Origin: an uncultured Bacteroidota bacterium
GTDB lineage: Bacteria > Bacteroidota > Bacteroidia > Bacteroidales > P3
Reading direction: 5' to 3'
DNA length: 64,000 nt
Assembly: GCA_902788805.1 (NCBI GenBank)
Contig: CADALO010000010.1
Location: 1 to 64,000, forward strand
A program made the position numbers and the translations under genes. Position 1 is the stretch's first letter. Every line of letters starts with the position of its first letter. Positions 35,695-44,223 of the stretch are shown here, piece by piece. The notes beneath the pieces were generated by a model, which saw only the letters and a list, made by a program, of their open reading frames with translations, was not told the origin of the DNA and made no database searches.

Positions 35695-35714
35695 ACTGGA
35701 GTAATGAATAAAAG

Positions 35715-35741
35715 AAAAGCAGACCGTTGAGGTCTGCTTTT
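35715..35741. terminator. Terminator after uraA
   Basis: AAAAGCAGACC and GGTCTGCTTTT form an 11-bp stem with a 5-base loop and T runs on both strands, between convergent genes. Confidence 0.9.
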
Positions 35742-35776
35742 TTATTCTGTCATAAACCTTAATGACTGATTTAGAT

Positions 35777-36715
35777 TTAGCGTTGTTCGGCGTGGAGCTT
35801 GCTTTTCTTCTTGTGCTTGTTCCAGAAACCATAGACCTCGCTGACGTTGCCTGCAGTAGTGAAAGCGCTGATTTCGTTCTTGTTGATGTATTCCATCAAT
35901 TTCGAGAACTCGTCCTTGCTGAGCAGGGCCTCGAGTTCAATGCTCTTCTCGCCGCTGTAGCCGCCAATGACCTCATACATCGTGCAGCCGCGCTGCAGTT
36001 CGTCGATGATGAAGTGGCGCAGGCGGTCGTAGTCCTTCGATACAATGCAGACGCGCTTCTTGTTGTTGAGCGTTGCAGTGAAGTAGTCGACCACAAGTCC
36101 GTTGATCCAGGTGCCGATAAGACCGATGATGACCATACGGAACGGGTTGATGGCGAAGGCGGTGCAGCAAATCACGGCACCAGCCACCGACACCGAAGCG
36201 CCTATGTCGAAGTGGAGGTATTTGTTGACGATTTTGGCCAGGATGTCGAGGCCGCCCGTCGAGGCGTTGATGCTGAACATCAGTGCCTGTGCTGCGCTGA
36301 GCAACAGCACGAAGCAGCAGAGGTCAAGCCACGGGTCGCCCATCACCGACGGTGTGCCGGTAACGGGGTTGGGGTTGGCTATGTTCTCCCAGGGGAAGAC
36401 CTTGGCCCAGAAGTCGGTCAACGGGCCGAGAATCAGTGCTGTGTAGACTGTCTTGAAGCCAAACTCCTGACCTATAAGCAGGAAGGCGAGGATTAGAAGC
36501 ACAATGTTGATGCACATAATCCAGATGCCTAAGCCTTGGCCGCCGGTAAAAATGTTGCTCAGCACGATCGAGAGACCCGATATTGTGCCGATAATCAGTT
36601 TGCTGGGGACCAGGAAGTAGTACACTGCCGCCGCAGTGACCATCATTCCGAGTGTCATAATGATGAGCTCGATCCAGAATTTTTTGGTTGCGAGAATACT
36701 CAGTACTTTATTCAT
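35777..36715 (-). CDS. YitT-family membrane protein
   Basis: 312 residues from MNKVLSILATKKFW. Five to six hydrophobic segments in the first 200 residues (e.g. YYFLVPSKLIIGTISGLSIV and NASTGGLDILAKIV, the latter with the family SxGGxD pattern), then a soluble C-terminal DUF2179 domain (KRVCIVSKDYDRLRHFIIDE...GCTMYEVIGGYSGEKSIELE, about 217-270). Matches the YitT/DUF2179 family, whose transport or signalling role is unknown. A longer start at 36772 would cross the promoter. Confidence 0.85.
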   Translation of the reverse strand: MNKVLSILATKKFWIELIIMTLGMMVTAAAVYYFLVPSKLIIGTISGLSIVLSNIFTGGQGLGIWIMCINIVLLILAFLLIGQEFGFKTVYTALILGPLTDFWAKVFPWENIANPNPVTGTPSVMGDPWLDLCCFVLLLSAAQALMFSINASTGGLDILAKIVNKYLHFDIGASVSVAGAVICCTAFAINPFRMVIIGLIGTWINGLVVDYFTATLNNKKRVCIVSKDYDRLRHFIIDELQRGCTMYEVIGGYSGEKSIELEALLSKDEFSKLMEYINKNEISAFTTAGNVSEVYGFWNKHKKKSKLHAEQR

Positions 36716-36769
36716 AAATGTTTTGTTTTTAGTTACTTGAGTTGATTGGTTTGTTTTCTTAACTGGCTG

Positions 36770-36800
36770 CAAAAGTACACATTTTATATATGCCGACCAA
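36770..36800 (-). promoter_or_regulatory. Promoter of the YitT-family gene
   Basis: Minus-strand TTGG (36800-36797), 19-base spacer, TACTTTTG (36777-36770). Confidence 0.6.
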
Positions 36801-36888
36801 GAAAAGGCGGAAAAATATTTTAGGCACGATGACAGATGGCGATTCGGTGTTGCTTCTGCCGTTGTTTGTCTCGTTGGTTGATATTATT

Positions 36889-36932
36889 AAAATGCCTCAA
36901 ACTGGCCAACGAAAATGCCTCAAACTGGCCAA
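36889..36932. repeat. 21-bp direct repeat
   Basis: AAAATGCCTCAAACTGGCCAA occurs twice (36889-36909 and 36912-36932), two bases apart, identical. It is followed by a GCAGGCG/CGCCTGC hairpin (about 36938-36956). Confidence 0.9.
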
Positions 36933-36987
36933 TTGCATCGCAGGCGAGGCGCCTGCGTGCCAAACTGAAGACCGTTATATTGCTATT

Positions 36988-37018
36988 AAAAAGCCGTCCT
37001 TTTGGGGGACGGCTTTTT
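36988..37018 (-). terminator. Terminator of the 662-residue T9SS gene
   Basis: AAAAAGCCGTCC and GGACGGCTTTTT pair around a short loop. Its sequence is nearly the same as the terminator at 39354, on the other side of the T9SS gene. Confidence 0.85.
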
Positions 37019-37064
37019 GTTGCAACTGTAATTCGGATGTGTGCAAGTGTGTTTCGTATGTATT

Positions 37065-39053
37065 TTAGTTCTTGACAATTGTCTTCACACCGTAGCCTTC
37101 TTTGGCGCGTACCACGAGGAGGTATTGTGCTGCCGTGAGTGGACTGATGTCGATTTCGGTCAGCTGATTTTCACTTTTTCTGGTCATCACGGCCTTGCCG
37201 TTTACGTCGTAGATTGTGATCTCATACGGTTCTTGTTGGTACATCTGCACTGTCAGCCGTCCCGTTGTGGGGTTGGGCGACACGGAGAACTCCAGCGTGG
37301 CGACTTGATTGATGCCTATTGTCGGGTCGGCAGCGAAAATGGCTTCGAACACCGTGTCCTGTGTTACGGTGACCGTGCGGGGCGATTCCTCATTGCCGTC
37401 CGACCAGCTTTCGAACACATAGGTTTCAGCGGGAACGGCAGTCAGGGTGGCCTGCTGGCCCTCATAGTACATCCCTTCGCCGGTGACGGTACCCCATTCG
37501 CTGTTGTTGCTTGCTGCCACCAAGTAATACTGCGGCAACTCGACGAAGTGGGCCACAAAGGCGGTGTCGCAGGTGAGGTATATCGTGAGGGGATTGTCGG
37601 TCAGGCTGTCGCCAGCGGCTGTGCTCCAATGCGTGAAGCCAAATCTATTCTCTGTGGGTACTGCGGTGATGGTGTGGCTGGTGCCGCCGGGGTAGCTGCC
37701 GCCACCGGTAACGGTGCCCATCGAAGCATTTGCTGACGAGACTTGCAGGGTGAACGTCTGATTGCTGACATCCTCAAAGACGGCGACAAAGGCGGTGTCG
37801 CTGACGAGATGGACCGTTAAAGGATTGGTTGTAATAATTGTTGAGCCGTCGCCGCTGTTCCAGTAGTTAAATCTGTGACCAGGGTTGGGCGTGGCGGTAA
37901 TGGTTACATCCGATGCGTAGTAGGTGCCGCCGCCGGTGACGGTACCCATCGCGTCATCAGACGCTGTGACCTGCAGGTTGAACTGCTGGGTATTATGGAA
38001 GATGGCGGTGAACGTTGTGTCACTCATCAGGTGCACCACACGGGGATTTTCGGTGTTGCCGTCGTTCCACGAAACGAAGGCAAAGCCAGGATTGGCAATG
38101 GCCGTAATGGTGTCGTCGCTCTCGTCGGGGAAACGTCCACCGCCAAGCACTTCTCCCCATCCGACCTCATTGGGTTCGGCATTTAAGTCCCATTTGTCCA
38201 CAATGACAAGGTAGTATCCCACTGGGCTCAATGGCCAGTCGCTAATCCAGTAGTTGAACATCGGGCCAATTTGAAAATCCCAAAAGGCGTATGGCCTGCC
38301 TGGAAGATGACAGCTATACTGCTGCTGATATGTTGGTCCAGCGGTACCATACAAAAAATAATAATCACTAGCGTTGCAGCCATATTTGTCTGCTAACATA
38401 TATTGACCGTTGTCCATAACATCGACGTAAAATGTTGATACCATCCCATTGCTGTTAGGGGTGTTCATAGAACCGACGATGTAGAAATCGGAGTCTACCC
38501 ACACTGGTTGCTCAAAATAAGCCTCATATATATAACAGTACTGGACAAACTCGTCGTTCCATCCTTGACGGAACTCCATAACGCGCGCCGTGGCCGTGTC
38601 CCACCTCACCGAGTCGAGCAGTTGAAGCCGGACTTCGACATCAATTCCCTGAATATTCCGGCCGGTCTCCGTCATCTGGTATATGTACAAATATTCGGGG
38701 TTTTTCAGATTCCCTGGGGCACCGTCGACCGTCGGCGGAGTGTAGGCATTCACCATAGCCGCCAATCCTTTCACCTTCATACGCCCGTTGTGGGCATATT
38801 CCCATTTGGCAAGCTCGCCTGAAAACAATCTGCCAAACTCATACTTAAAGCAGAAACAGCTGTCCCAAACCCCATTGGGTCGCCAGTTCGGACAATCGTC
38901 AAACCATTTGGTGTAATAGTACTTGTCGCAACGAGGTTCGGCAGGGATGGTGTCGTCGACATCCGACGGAGTGTGACGCATTGCGAAAAGCGTGCCCGGC
39001 AATGCAAGAAAGGCCAGACCGATGATAATTCTTAAATGTAAAGGTGTTTTCAT
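37065..39053 (-). CDS. Secreted T9SS cargo with Listeria-Bacteroides repeats
   Basis: 662 residues. Signal peptide 1-24 (LRIIIGLAFLALPGTLFA). Residues 25-300 form a unique Cys/Trp/Tyr-rich domain (e.g. WFDDCPNWRPNGVWDSCFCF, about 50-69) of no recognised family. Four beta repeats of the Listeria-Bacteroides type follow (about 300-575), each with MGTVTGGG.Y or similar, then F..W.DG/STA and F.A.F. The last 75 residues (FSVSPNPTTGRLTVQMY... ITIYDVNGKAV... AAQYLLVVRA) are a T9SS type A sorting domain. Related in design to the 742-residue protein at 5965, but the N-terminal domain differs. Surface-exposed; ligand unknown. Confidence 0.85.
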   Translation of the reverse strand: MKTPLHLRIIIGLAFLALPGTLFAMRHTPSDVDDTIPAEPRCDKYYYTKWFDDCPNWRPNGVWDSCFCFKYEFGRLFSGELAKWEYAHNGRMKVKGLAAMVNAYTPPTVDGAPGNLKNPEYLYIYQMTETGRNIQGIDVEVRLQLLDSVRWDTATARVMEFRQGWNDEFVQYCYIYEAYFEQPVWVDSDFYIVGSMNTPNSNGMVSTFYVDVMDNGQYMLADKYGCNASDYYFLYGTAGPTYQQQYSCHLPGRPYAFWDFQIGPMFNYWISDWPLSPVGYYLVIVDKWDLNAEPNEVGWGEVLGGGRFPDESDDTITAIANPGFAFVSWNDGNTENPRVVHLMSDTTFTAIFHNTQQFNLQVTASDDAMGTVTGGGTYYASDVTITATPNPGHRFNYWNSGDGSTIITTNPLTVHLVSDTAFVAVFEDVSNQTFTLQVSSANASMGTVTGGGSYPGGTSHTITAVPTENRFGFTHWSTAAGDSLTDNPLTIYLTCDTAFVAHFVELPQYYLVAASNNSEWGTVTGEGMYYEGQQATLTAVPAETYVFESWSDGNEESPRTVTVTQDTVFEAIFAADPTIGINQVATLEFSVSPNPTTGRLTVQMYQQEPYEITIYDVNGKAVMTRKSENQLTEIDISPLTAAQYLLVVRAKEGYGVKTIVKN

Positions 39054-39271
39054 TTTGATGAATATTATATTTATAATTATGATGAGTTTTAATGTTAATG
39101 TTTTCTCCCCTTTTGTATATATAGTCGAAGAAAATGGCCAAAACGCTGCAAAGAATTTTGCTTTTTTTAGTTTAGTGTTGATTTACAATATTTTGAAAAA
39201 TGTTAAAATTTTATATTCACCTGTTGTGTAGGGTTTGCTATCCGAAACAACGGATGGGCTGACGACGTTCT

Positions 39272-39335
39272 GGTACGCAGGCGCCCCGCCTGCGAAAATG
39301 GTTGCCAGTCATCGCAGGCGGGGCGTATGCGTACC
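39272..39335. repeat. Imperfect palindrome with GCAGGCG core
   Basis: GGTACGCAGGCGCCCCGCCTGCGA pairs with TCGCAGGCGGGGCGTATGCGTACC; a shorter relative with GCAGGCG/CGCCTGC is at about 36938-36956. Both are next to nearly identical terminators on either side of the T9SS gene. Confidence 0.75.
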
Positions 39336-39353
39336 AAGGGTTGCGATAGTGCA

Positions 39354-39385
39354 AAAAAAACCGTCCTTTTTGGGGACGGCTTTTT
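39354..39385 (-). terminator. Terminator of yceD-rpmF
   Basis: ACCGTCC/GGACGG(C) stem flanked by A and T runs, starting 23 bases after the rpmF stop codon. Confidence 0.8.
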
Positions 39386-39407
39386 GTTTCTGCAACTAAC
39401 GAGGCGC

Positions 39408-39593
39408 TTAGGCTTCGACGTTTTTCTCGATGGCAAGTTTGCCGCGGTAGTAACCGCATTCGGGACAAACGTGATGCATCATAATCTGAGCACCACAGTT
39501 GCTGCACGTGGTCAGCTGAGGAGTCTCAAGGCTGTCGTGCGTTCTTCTCTTTCTTGTTCTCGTCTGTGAGAACCTGTGTTTTGGATGTGGCAT
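39408..39593 (-). CDS. rpmF: 50S ribosomal protein L32
   Basis: 61 residues. MPHPKHRFSQTRTRKRRTHD is the family start, and four cysteines (CSNCG and CPECG) form the zinc-binding version. Downstream of the DUF177 gene by 29 bases, a conserved pairing. The plsX/fabH genes that often follow are absent. Confidence 0.95.
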   Translation of the reverse strand: MPHPKHRFSQTRTRKRRTHDSLETPQLTTCSNCGAQIMMHHVCPECGYYRGKLAIEKNVEA

Positions 39594-39622
39594 AATTATT
39601 AATTTTTATTATTTATTTATTT

Positions 39623-40156
39623 TTATTTCAGTTGTTTAAGTGCTTCCCAGCGAGGGTCGATTGCCTCCTCGTCAGTCGGCGTTGGCTCACCGTTGCTCTC
39701 CTCGCTTATGTATTTCAGCATCTCGGGGTCGCAGGTCGGGTTGCCGTCGGCGTCGTCGGGATGGACGCATTGTATTGGTATCGATACCGCTACATATTCG
39801 TACATCCATTGTGCGAGGTCTATCTTGTATTCATTCTCGTGGAGGATGATTACATCCTCGTTGTCAGATTGCTCGTTGTCGCTAAACTTAACACACAATG
39901 TTTGTTCTCCCTCTATCGGCAACTGCATCTCACCAAGACATCTGTCGCACATCGTCGTCACCTCACCGGAGTAGGTGAAATAGAACATCATCATTCGCTC
40001 ACTTTTCTCCAATTTTACGTCAAAAACAACATTCGCATCCAGTATTTTTTCATTTTTATACTCTGAAAAAAAACTGTTGTCCAACGTGTAATCGTAGTGG
40101 TAAACACCTGATTTTAAGCCGCTGAACTGTATTGTCGTGTCGACGCTCTGTTCCAT
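39623..40156 (-). CDS. yceD: DUF177 (YceD) family protein
   Basis: 177 residues from MEQSVDTTIQF. The CDRCLGEMQLPIEGEQTLCV block (about 79-98) with a CxxC-type pair, and the acidic C-terminal DPRWEALKQLK, are the family hallmarks. YceD proteins are linked to 23S rRNA and L32 maturation, and the gene is almost always next to rpmF, as here. Driven by the promoter at 40179-40210. Confidence 0.9.
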   Translation of the reverse strand: MEQSVDTTIQFSGLKSGVYHYDYTLDNSFFSEYKNEKILDANVVFDVKLEKSERMMMFYFTYSGEVTTMCDRCLGEMQLPIEGEQTLCVKFSDNEQSDNEDVIILHENEYKIDLAQWMYEYVAVSIPIQCVHPDDADGNPTCDPEMLKYISEESNGEPTPTDEEAIDPRWEALKQLK

Positions 40157-40178
40157 TTGCACACTCCTAATGAGTTTG

Positions 40179-40210
40179 CAAAAATACATACTTTTTTGAA
40201 ACTGACCAAA
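40179..40210 (-). promoter_or_regulatory. Promoter of yceD-rpmF
   Basis: Minus-strand TTTG (40210-40207), 20-base spacer, TATTTTTG (40186-40179). Confidence 0.75.
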
Positions 40211-40228
40211 AAAAAGTAAAAAATGATA

Positions 40229-41536
40229 CTATTTTTTGTGAGTGGGTCGAGTAACAACTGTGGCAAAAAGGTCGTGCTCGACTGCCTGCTGGATGGTGAC
40301 GTAGGCGAATTTTCCGATGTGTAACGAGCTGTGTGGGTGTATCAGCACTTCATCGTCGACCTCGGGCGAATCCTGCTCGGTGCGGCCAATAAAGTAGTCT
40401 CCCTCTCTGCGGTCTACGATAACTCTGAAGGTCTTGCCGACTTTCTGCTCGTTATACTGCAGCGCGATGGCATCTTGTATTGTCATCAGCTCATCGATAC
40501 GGCGCTGTTTTTCCTCATCGCTGACGGGATCACCAAGCTTGTATGCCGGCGTGCCCTCCTCGGGCGAATAGGCAAAAACGCCCATCCTGTTGAATCTTGC
40601 GTCGCGTACAAACGTCTTAAGCTCCTCGAATTCAGCTTCTGTTTCGCCAGGATAGCCTACTATCAGTGTGGTGCGGATGGCGACATTGGGAATCTTTTCG
40701 CGGAACTTCTCAAGCAGGGACAGAGTAGCCTCGCGGTTGATGCCTCGCTGCATCGACGACAGCAGGCGGCTGTTGATGTGTTGCAGCGGTATATCGATGT
40801 ATTTGCAGATGTTGTCGTGTCGAGCGATAGCATCGATAGCGTCATCCGGGAACGACGAAGGATAGGTGTAGTGCAGTCTTATCCATTCTGCGCCGCTCTC
40901 GGTTGCCAGGCGGTCGAGCAGCTCGCCCAAACGCCGCTCACCGTAGAGGTCGAGGCCGTAATAGGTAGTGTCTTGTGCAATGACAATAATCTCTTTGACG
41001 CCATTTGCGACCATCTCTTTGGCTTCTGCCACAAGGTCTTCGATCGGGCGCGACTTGTGTTTGCCGCGAATCATAGGGATGGCACAGTATGAGCAGTTGC
41101 GGTTGCAGCCTTCGGCAATCTTGAGGTAGGCGTAATGGCCCGGAGTGCTTTGCAGCCTCTCCTTCTCCAACTGCTCGTGGAAGTCGGCTTTCAGCGACTT
41201 CACTATCTCATCCCACTGATGTACACCATAGAAACCGTCAATCTCGGGCAACTCGGCTCTCAGCTCCTCGCGATAGCGTTCGACAAGGCATCCTACGGCA
41301 AATATCTTGCGTTGTTTGCGGCCACGCTGCTTGATGTCAATCTGTTCCAGCAGAGTGTTCACCGACTCCTCTTTGGCATCGCCGATAAAGCCGCAGGTGT
41401 TTACGATGATTATGTCACAGTCTTTCTGTGCCCGGTCGAAATACACTTCAAAGCCAGCCTTCTTCAAGTGGCCGGCAAGATGTTCCGAATCGGCTGTATT
41501 CTTCGAGCAGCCAAGAGTTATGATGTTGATTTTCAT
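40229..41536 (-). CDS. rimO: Ribosomal protein S12 methylthiotransferase
   Basis: Radical-SAM enzyme that adds a methylthio group to an aspartate of ribosomal protein S12. 435 residues: N-terminal UPF0004 domain with three conserved cysteines (LGCSKNTADSE, VNTCGF, VGCLVER), the radical-SAM cluster motif CNRNCSYC (about 143-150), and a C-terminal TRAM domain (GKTFRVIVDRREGDYFIGRT). The IPMIRGKHKSRP sequence separates RimO from MiaB. Its start overlaps the ftsY stop by 4 bases. Confidence 0.94.
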   Translation of the reverse strand: MKINIITLGCSKNTADSEHLAGHLKKAGFEVYFDRAQKDCDIIIVNTCGFIGDAKEESVNTLLEQIDIKQRGRKQRKIFAVGCLVERYREELRAELPEIDGFYGVHQWDEIVKSLKADFHEQLEKERLQSTPGHYAYLKIAEGCNRNCSYCAIPMIRGKHKSRPIEDLVAEAKEMVANGVKEIIVIAQDTTYYGLDLYGERRLGELLDRLATESGAEWIRLHYTYPSSFPDDAIDAIARHDNICKYIDIPLQHINSRLLSSMQRGINREATLSLLEKFREKIPNVAIRTTLIVGYPGETEAEFEELKTFVRDARFNRMGVFAYSPEEGTPAYKLGDPVSDEEKQRRIDELMTIQDAIALQYNEQKVGKTFRVIVDRREGDYFIGRTEQDSPEVDDEVLIHPHSSLHIGKFAYVTIQQAVEHDLFATVVTRPTHKK

Positions 41537-42486
41537 TGAGCAAAAAGCGAGTCAACAAATTCTTCTGCATTGAAGACCTGAAGGTCGGTCATCTGTTCGC
41601 CAAGTCCGATGTATCGCACCGGCACCTTGAATTGGTCGCTGATGCCGATTATCACGCCGCCTTTCGCAGTTCCGTCAAGCTTGGTGAGGGCAAGAGCATT
41701 GACTTCTGTCGCGGCGGTGAACTGACGAGCCTGTTCTATGGCATTCTGGCCAGTCGAGGCATCGAGCACAAGCAGTACCTCGTGCGGCGCGTCGGGCACC
41801 AGTTTCTGCATAACCTTCTTGATCTTTGTCAATTCATTCATTAGGCCTACCTTGTTGTGGAGGCGTCCGGCGGTATCAATCAGCACGACGTCGGTGTCCT
41901 TCGACAATGCCGACTGCAGTGTGTCGTAGGCGACCGATGCGGGGTCGGCGTTCATACCTTGTGACACGATGGGCACACCCACGCGTTCCGACCAAATGGT
42001 CAACTGGTCGACGGCGGCGGCACGGAAAGTGTCGGATGCGCCAAGCATAACGCTCTTGCCGGCTTGTTTGAACTGATAGGCAAGCTTACCGATTGTGGTT
42101 GTCTTGCCAACGCCGTTCACACCTACAACGAGGATGACATAGGGCTTCTTGGGCAGCGGCGACGCAAAGTCGGCAAACTCATCGTCGTGATGCTGGTTCA
42201 GCAGCTCTGCTATTTCAGCCTTCAAAATGTTGTTGAGCTCGGAAATGCCTATATATTTGTCGCGTTTTACACGCTCCTGTATGTTGCCTATAATCTTCAA
42301 TGTCGTGTCCACACCTACGTCCGACGAAATCAGAGTCTCCTCCAGGTTGTCCAGTACCTCGTCGTCGACGGTGGATTTGCCAAGTATTGATTTAGAGAGT
42401 CTTGACAAGAAACTCTGCTTTGTTTTGTCGAGCCCCTTGTTGAGTGTCTCTTTCTTTTCCCTGCTGAATATTGAAAACAGTCCCAT
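41533..42486 (-). CDS. ftsY: Signal recognition particle receptor FtsY
   Basis: 317 residues. GTPase that docks SRP-ribosome complexes on the inner membrane. Short N-terminal N domain without the long acidic A domain, then G-domain motifs: [15 protein letters not shown] (about 121-135), [11 protein letters not shown] (about 149-159), DTAGRLHNK (about 203-211), [10 protein letters not shown] (about 266-275). The shortness is usual in Bacteroidota. The ATGA junction with rimO shows coupling. Confidence 0.95.
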   Translation of the reverse strand: MGLFSIFSREKKETLNKGLDKTKQSFLSRLSKSILGKSTVDDEVLDNLEETLISSDVGVDTTLKIIGNIQERVKRDKYIGISELNNILKAEIAELLNQHHDDEFADFASPLPKKPYVILVVGVNGVGKTTTIGKLAYQFKQAGKSVMLGASDTFRAAAVDQLTIWSERVGVPIVSQGMNADPASVAYDTLQSALSKDTDVVLIDTAGRLHNKVGLMNELTKIKKVMQKLVPDAPHEVLLVLDASTGQNAIEQARQFTAATEVNALALTKLDGTAKGGVIIGISDQFKVPVRYIGLGEQMTDLQVFNAEEFVDSLFAQ

Positions 42487-42537
42487 AGTCTCGCTTTATT
42501 GTGAAATGCATTGGTAATTAGCCGATGAAATAATTTG

Positions 42538-42545
42538 CAAAGATA
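42538..42545 (-). promoter_or_regulatory. -7 element for ftsY-rimO
   Basis: Minus-strand TATCTTTGC, 52 bases before the ftsY start; -33 box not clear. Confidence 0.55.
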
Positions 42546-42609
42546 GTCCTTTTTTTTGGAATAACTGTTAAATCATCAAAAAAAAGTGATTCGCCGGTGC
42601 CTGAAGCAC

Positions 42610-42634
42610 AAAAAAACCCCGCTTCTCAGCGAGG
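42610..42634 (-). terminator. Terminator of rpmG-DUF4295
   Basis: CCTCGCT...AGCGGGG stem (one mismatch) with a 4-base loop and seven T on the minus strand. Confidence 0.75.
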
Positions 42635-42666
42635 TAAAACAAAAGCGTATGAAAAAAATTTTATTA

Positions 42667-42822
42667 TTACTTCTTTTTCAAATATTCCTGAACATTGTCA
42701 GAGGGGACAATCTCCTCCTGGAAGACGTAGGCGTTGGTCTTCGGTGAACGGACCATACGGATAACCTTAGCAAAACTTTTGCCAGTGCTGGTCTTAAGAG
42801 TAGCAACAACTTTCTTTGCCAT
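42667..42822 (-). CDS. DUF4295 small protein
   Basis: A 51-residue basic protein beginning MAKKVVATLKTSTGKSFAKV and ending NVQEYLKKK, with IRMVRSPKTNAYVFQEEIVP in the middle. This is the Bacteroidota-specific DUF4295 family, consistently found between rpmG and ftsY, so a ribosome-associated role is likely (inference). 15 bases after rpmG. Confidence 0.88.
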   Translation of the reverse strand: MAKKVVATLKTSTGKSFAKVIRMVRSPKTNAYVFQEEIVPSDNVQEYLKKK

Positions 42823-42837
42823 ATTCTATATCTCCTA

Positions 42838-43026
42838 TTATTTGATTTCTTTATGAACGGTTACTTTCTTGAGGAAGGGGTTGTACTTCTTCAACTCCAA
42901 GCGCTCGGGGGTGTTCTTTTTGTTCTTAGTCGTGACGTAACGCGACATACCCGGCACACCACTGGTCTTTTGCTCAGTGCATTCAAGTATAACTTGTACT
43001 CTTGCGTCTTTATTCTTCTTTGCCAT
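42838..43026 (-). CDS. rpmG: 50S ribosomal protein L33
   Basis: 62 residues with [20 protein letters not shown] and [20 protein letters not shown]. Only one cysteine remains, so this is the zinc-free form, in contrast to the zinc-binding L32 at 39408. The rpmB gene that usually precedes it in Bacteroidota is not here. Confidence 0.94.
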   Translation of the reverse strand: MAKKNKDARVQVILECTEQKTSGVPGMSRYVTTKNKKNTPERLELKKYNPFLKKVTVHKEIK

Positions 43027-43048
43027 TTTCTTTTCGTTTTTGGAGTTG

Positions 43049-43079
43049 CAAAAGTACTACTATTTTTTGATTCCACAAC
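43049..43079 (-). promoter_or_regulatory. Promoter of rpmG
   Basis: Minus-strand GTTG (43079-43076), 19-base spacer, TACTTTTG (43056-43049); transcription would start about 15-20 bases before the start codon. Confidence 0.6.
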
Positions 43080-43271
43080 TATTTTTTTCTAAAATAATTT
43101 TAAATATACCTCTTAATTGTTGTATATCAGTAAAATAATATTCTGCATTTTGTACCTTTTTCTGTATAAAACTGCACCCTTCAGGCGGCATTATTAAGTA
43201 CTGATAACAGAAAATCGCCCCTGTTTTTTGACGGAAAACACCTCTGTTTTGCTCTTTGTATAGTTTATAAC

Positions 43272-43288
43272 ACTGACAATATGTCAGT
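43272..43288. promoter_or_regulatory. Operator-like palindrome 1 upstream of hsp20
   Basis: Perfect 17-base palindrome ACTGACA-ATA-TGTCAGT. Identical half-sites recur 42 bases downstream (43314). Confidence 0.75.
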
Positions 43289-43313
43289 TAAATATGGTTA
43301 AACTGGCTTCAAA

Positions 43314-43330
43314 ACTGACATTTTGTCAGT
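43314..43330. promoter_or_regulatory. Operator-like palindrome 2 upstream of hsp20
   Basis: Perfect ACTGACA-TTT-TGTCAGT. Centre-to-centre distance to palindrome 1 is 42 bases, four helical turns, so a dimeric regulator could bind both on the same face. Located 140 bases before the hsp20 start. Confidence 0.75.
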
Positions 43331-43470
43331 CTCCGCATCAACGGCACTGCTTTTGATCCTATCGTAGGTGAACCGCAAGTCGAAAGGCACAGAAAGCCAG
43401 AGACACAAGAGGTTCGAAACGATAAAACAACAATAAAAAGTCAAACAATTAAATATAGGAGATTAAAACA

Positions 43471-43914
43471 ATGTTAGTAGCAAGAAGAAACAATGACCTG
43501 ATGAGCACAATGTTCAACGAGCTTTTGGATTGGAACCGTTGGAACGGCCTGTGCAGCACTGAGGAGCACACCACTACTCCTAAGATGAACGTCAGCGAAA
43601 GCGACAAAGATTACCGCCTCGAAGTCTGCATCCCCGGTATGAAGAAGGAAGACCTCAACCTGAGCATCGACGCCGACAACAACCTTGTCATCGAGATGCA
43701 GCAGAAGGATGAGAAAAACGAGAACGACGAGAAGCGCCACTTCTTGCGCAAGGAGTTCAGCTCAATGCAGTTCAAACAGATGCTGACGCTGCCCGAGAAC
43801 GTCAAGAAAGACCAAATCGGTGCAAAAGTCGAACACGGCATCCTGACCGTTACGTTGCCCAAGTACACTACCGAAGAGCAGAAGAAACTTGCCCAGACAA
43901 TAGTTATCGAATAA
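43471..43914 (+). CDS. hsp20: Small heat-shock protein (Hsp20/alpha-crystallin)
   Basis: ATP-independent holdase chaperone, 147 residues. The alpha-crystallin domain spans about 36-140, with DYRLEVCIPGMKKEDLNLSI (about 47-66), ADNNLVIEM, and the closing GILTVTLPKYT (about 124-134). The N-terminal arm is short, and the C-terminal QTIVIE contains the I-x-I type motif that docks between subunits. It stands alone with its own terminator; two perfect ACTGACA-N3-TGTCAGT palindromes upstream suggest stress control. Confidence 0.93.
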   Translation: MLVARRNNDLMSTMFNELLDWNRWNGLCSTEEHTTTPKMNVSESDKDYRLEVCIPGMKKEDLNLSIDADNNLVIEMQQKDEKNENDEKRHFLRKEFSSMQFKQMLTLPENVKKDQIGAKVEHGILTVTLPKYTTEEQKKLAQTIVIE

Positions 43915-43944
43915 CACTTTCCAACAACGGTCACTCAAAACAAC

Positions 43945-43979
43945 GGAGGGCGTCCCGCGAGGGATGCCCTCCTTTTTTT
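43945..43979 (+). terminator. Terminator of hsp20
   Basis: GGAGGGCGTCCC and GGGATGCCCTCC pair around GCGA, followed by seven T. Confidence 0.92.
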
Positions 43980-44223
43980 GTCTCAATTCGTCATACTTTT
44001 GCCCATCAGGAAACACCCTTCCGGCACCCTCTGGACGACCACCGGAAAAGCTCCGAAAATATCGTTTCTGTCAAAACAGAGTTTTCTGTAAAATTTAACA
44101 TTTGTTTTGAAGTAACACATTAAGGCAAAGCTTGTTGCAGAAAATGTTGCAAAAAGTTTGACATCTTCCGGAAATGCCCGATTTTTGCCTTTTATAACAC
44201 CCTGATTTCCATATACCATCTTC

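Larger units (their letters stand above)
39054..39407. other. 354-base intergenic region upstream of the T9SS gene
   Basis: Contains a weak minus-strand -7 like sequence (TTCTTTGC at 39155-39149), a long hairpin (39272-39335) and a terminator (39354-39385). No gene seen. Confidence 0.5.

Noticed and set aside
39203..39436. Frames over the GCAGGCG palindrome
   Set aside because: Translations of the repeat and terminator, overlapping rpmF.
43400..43420. tRNA-like GGTTCGAAAC before hsp20
   Set aside because: The T-loop-like motif stands alone; no acceptor, D or anticodon arm can be drawn around it.
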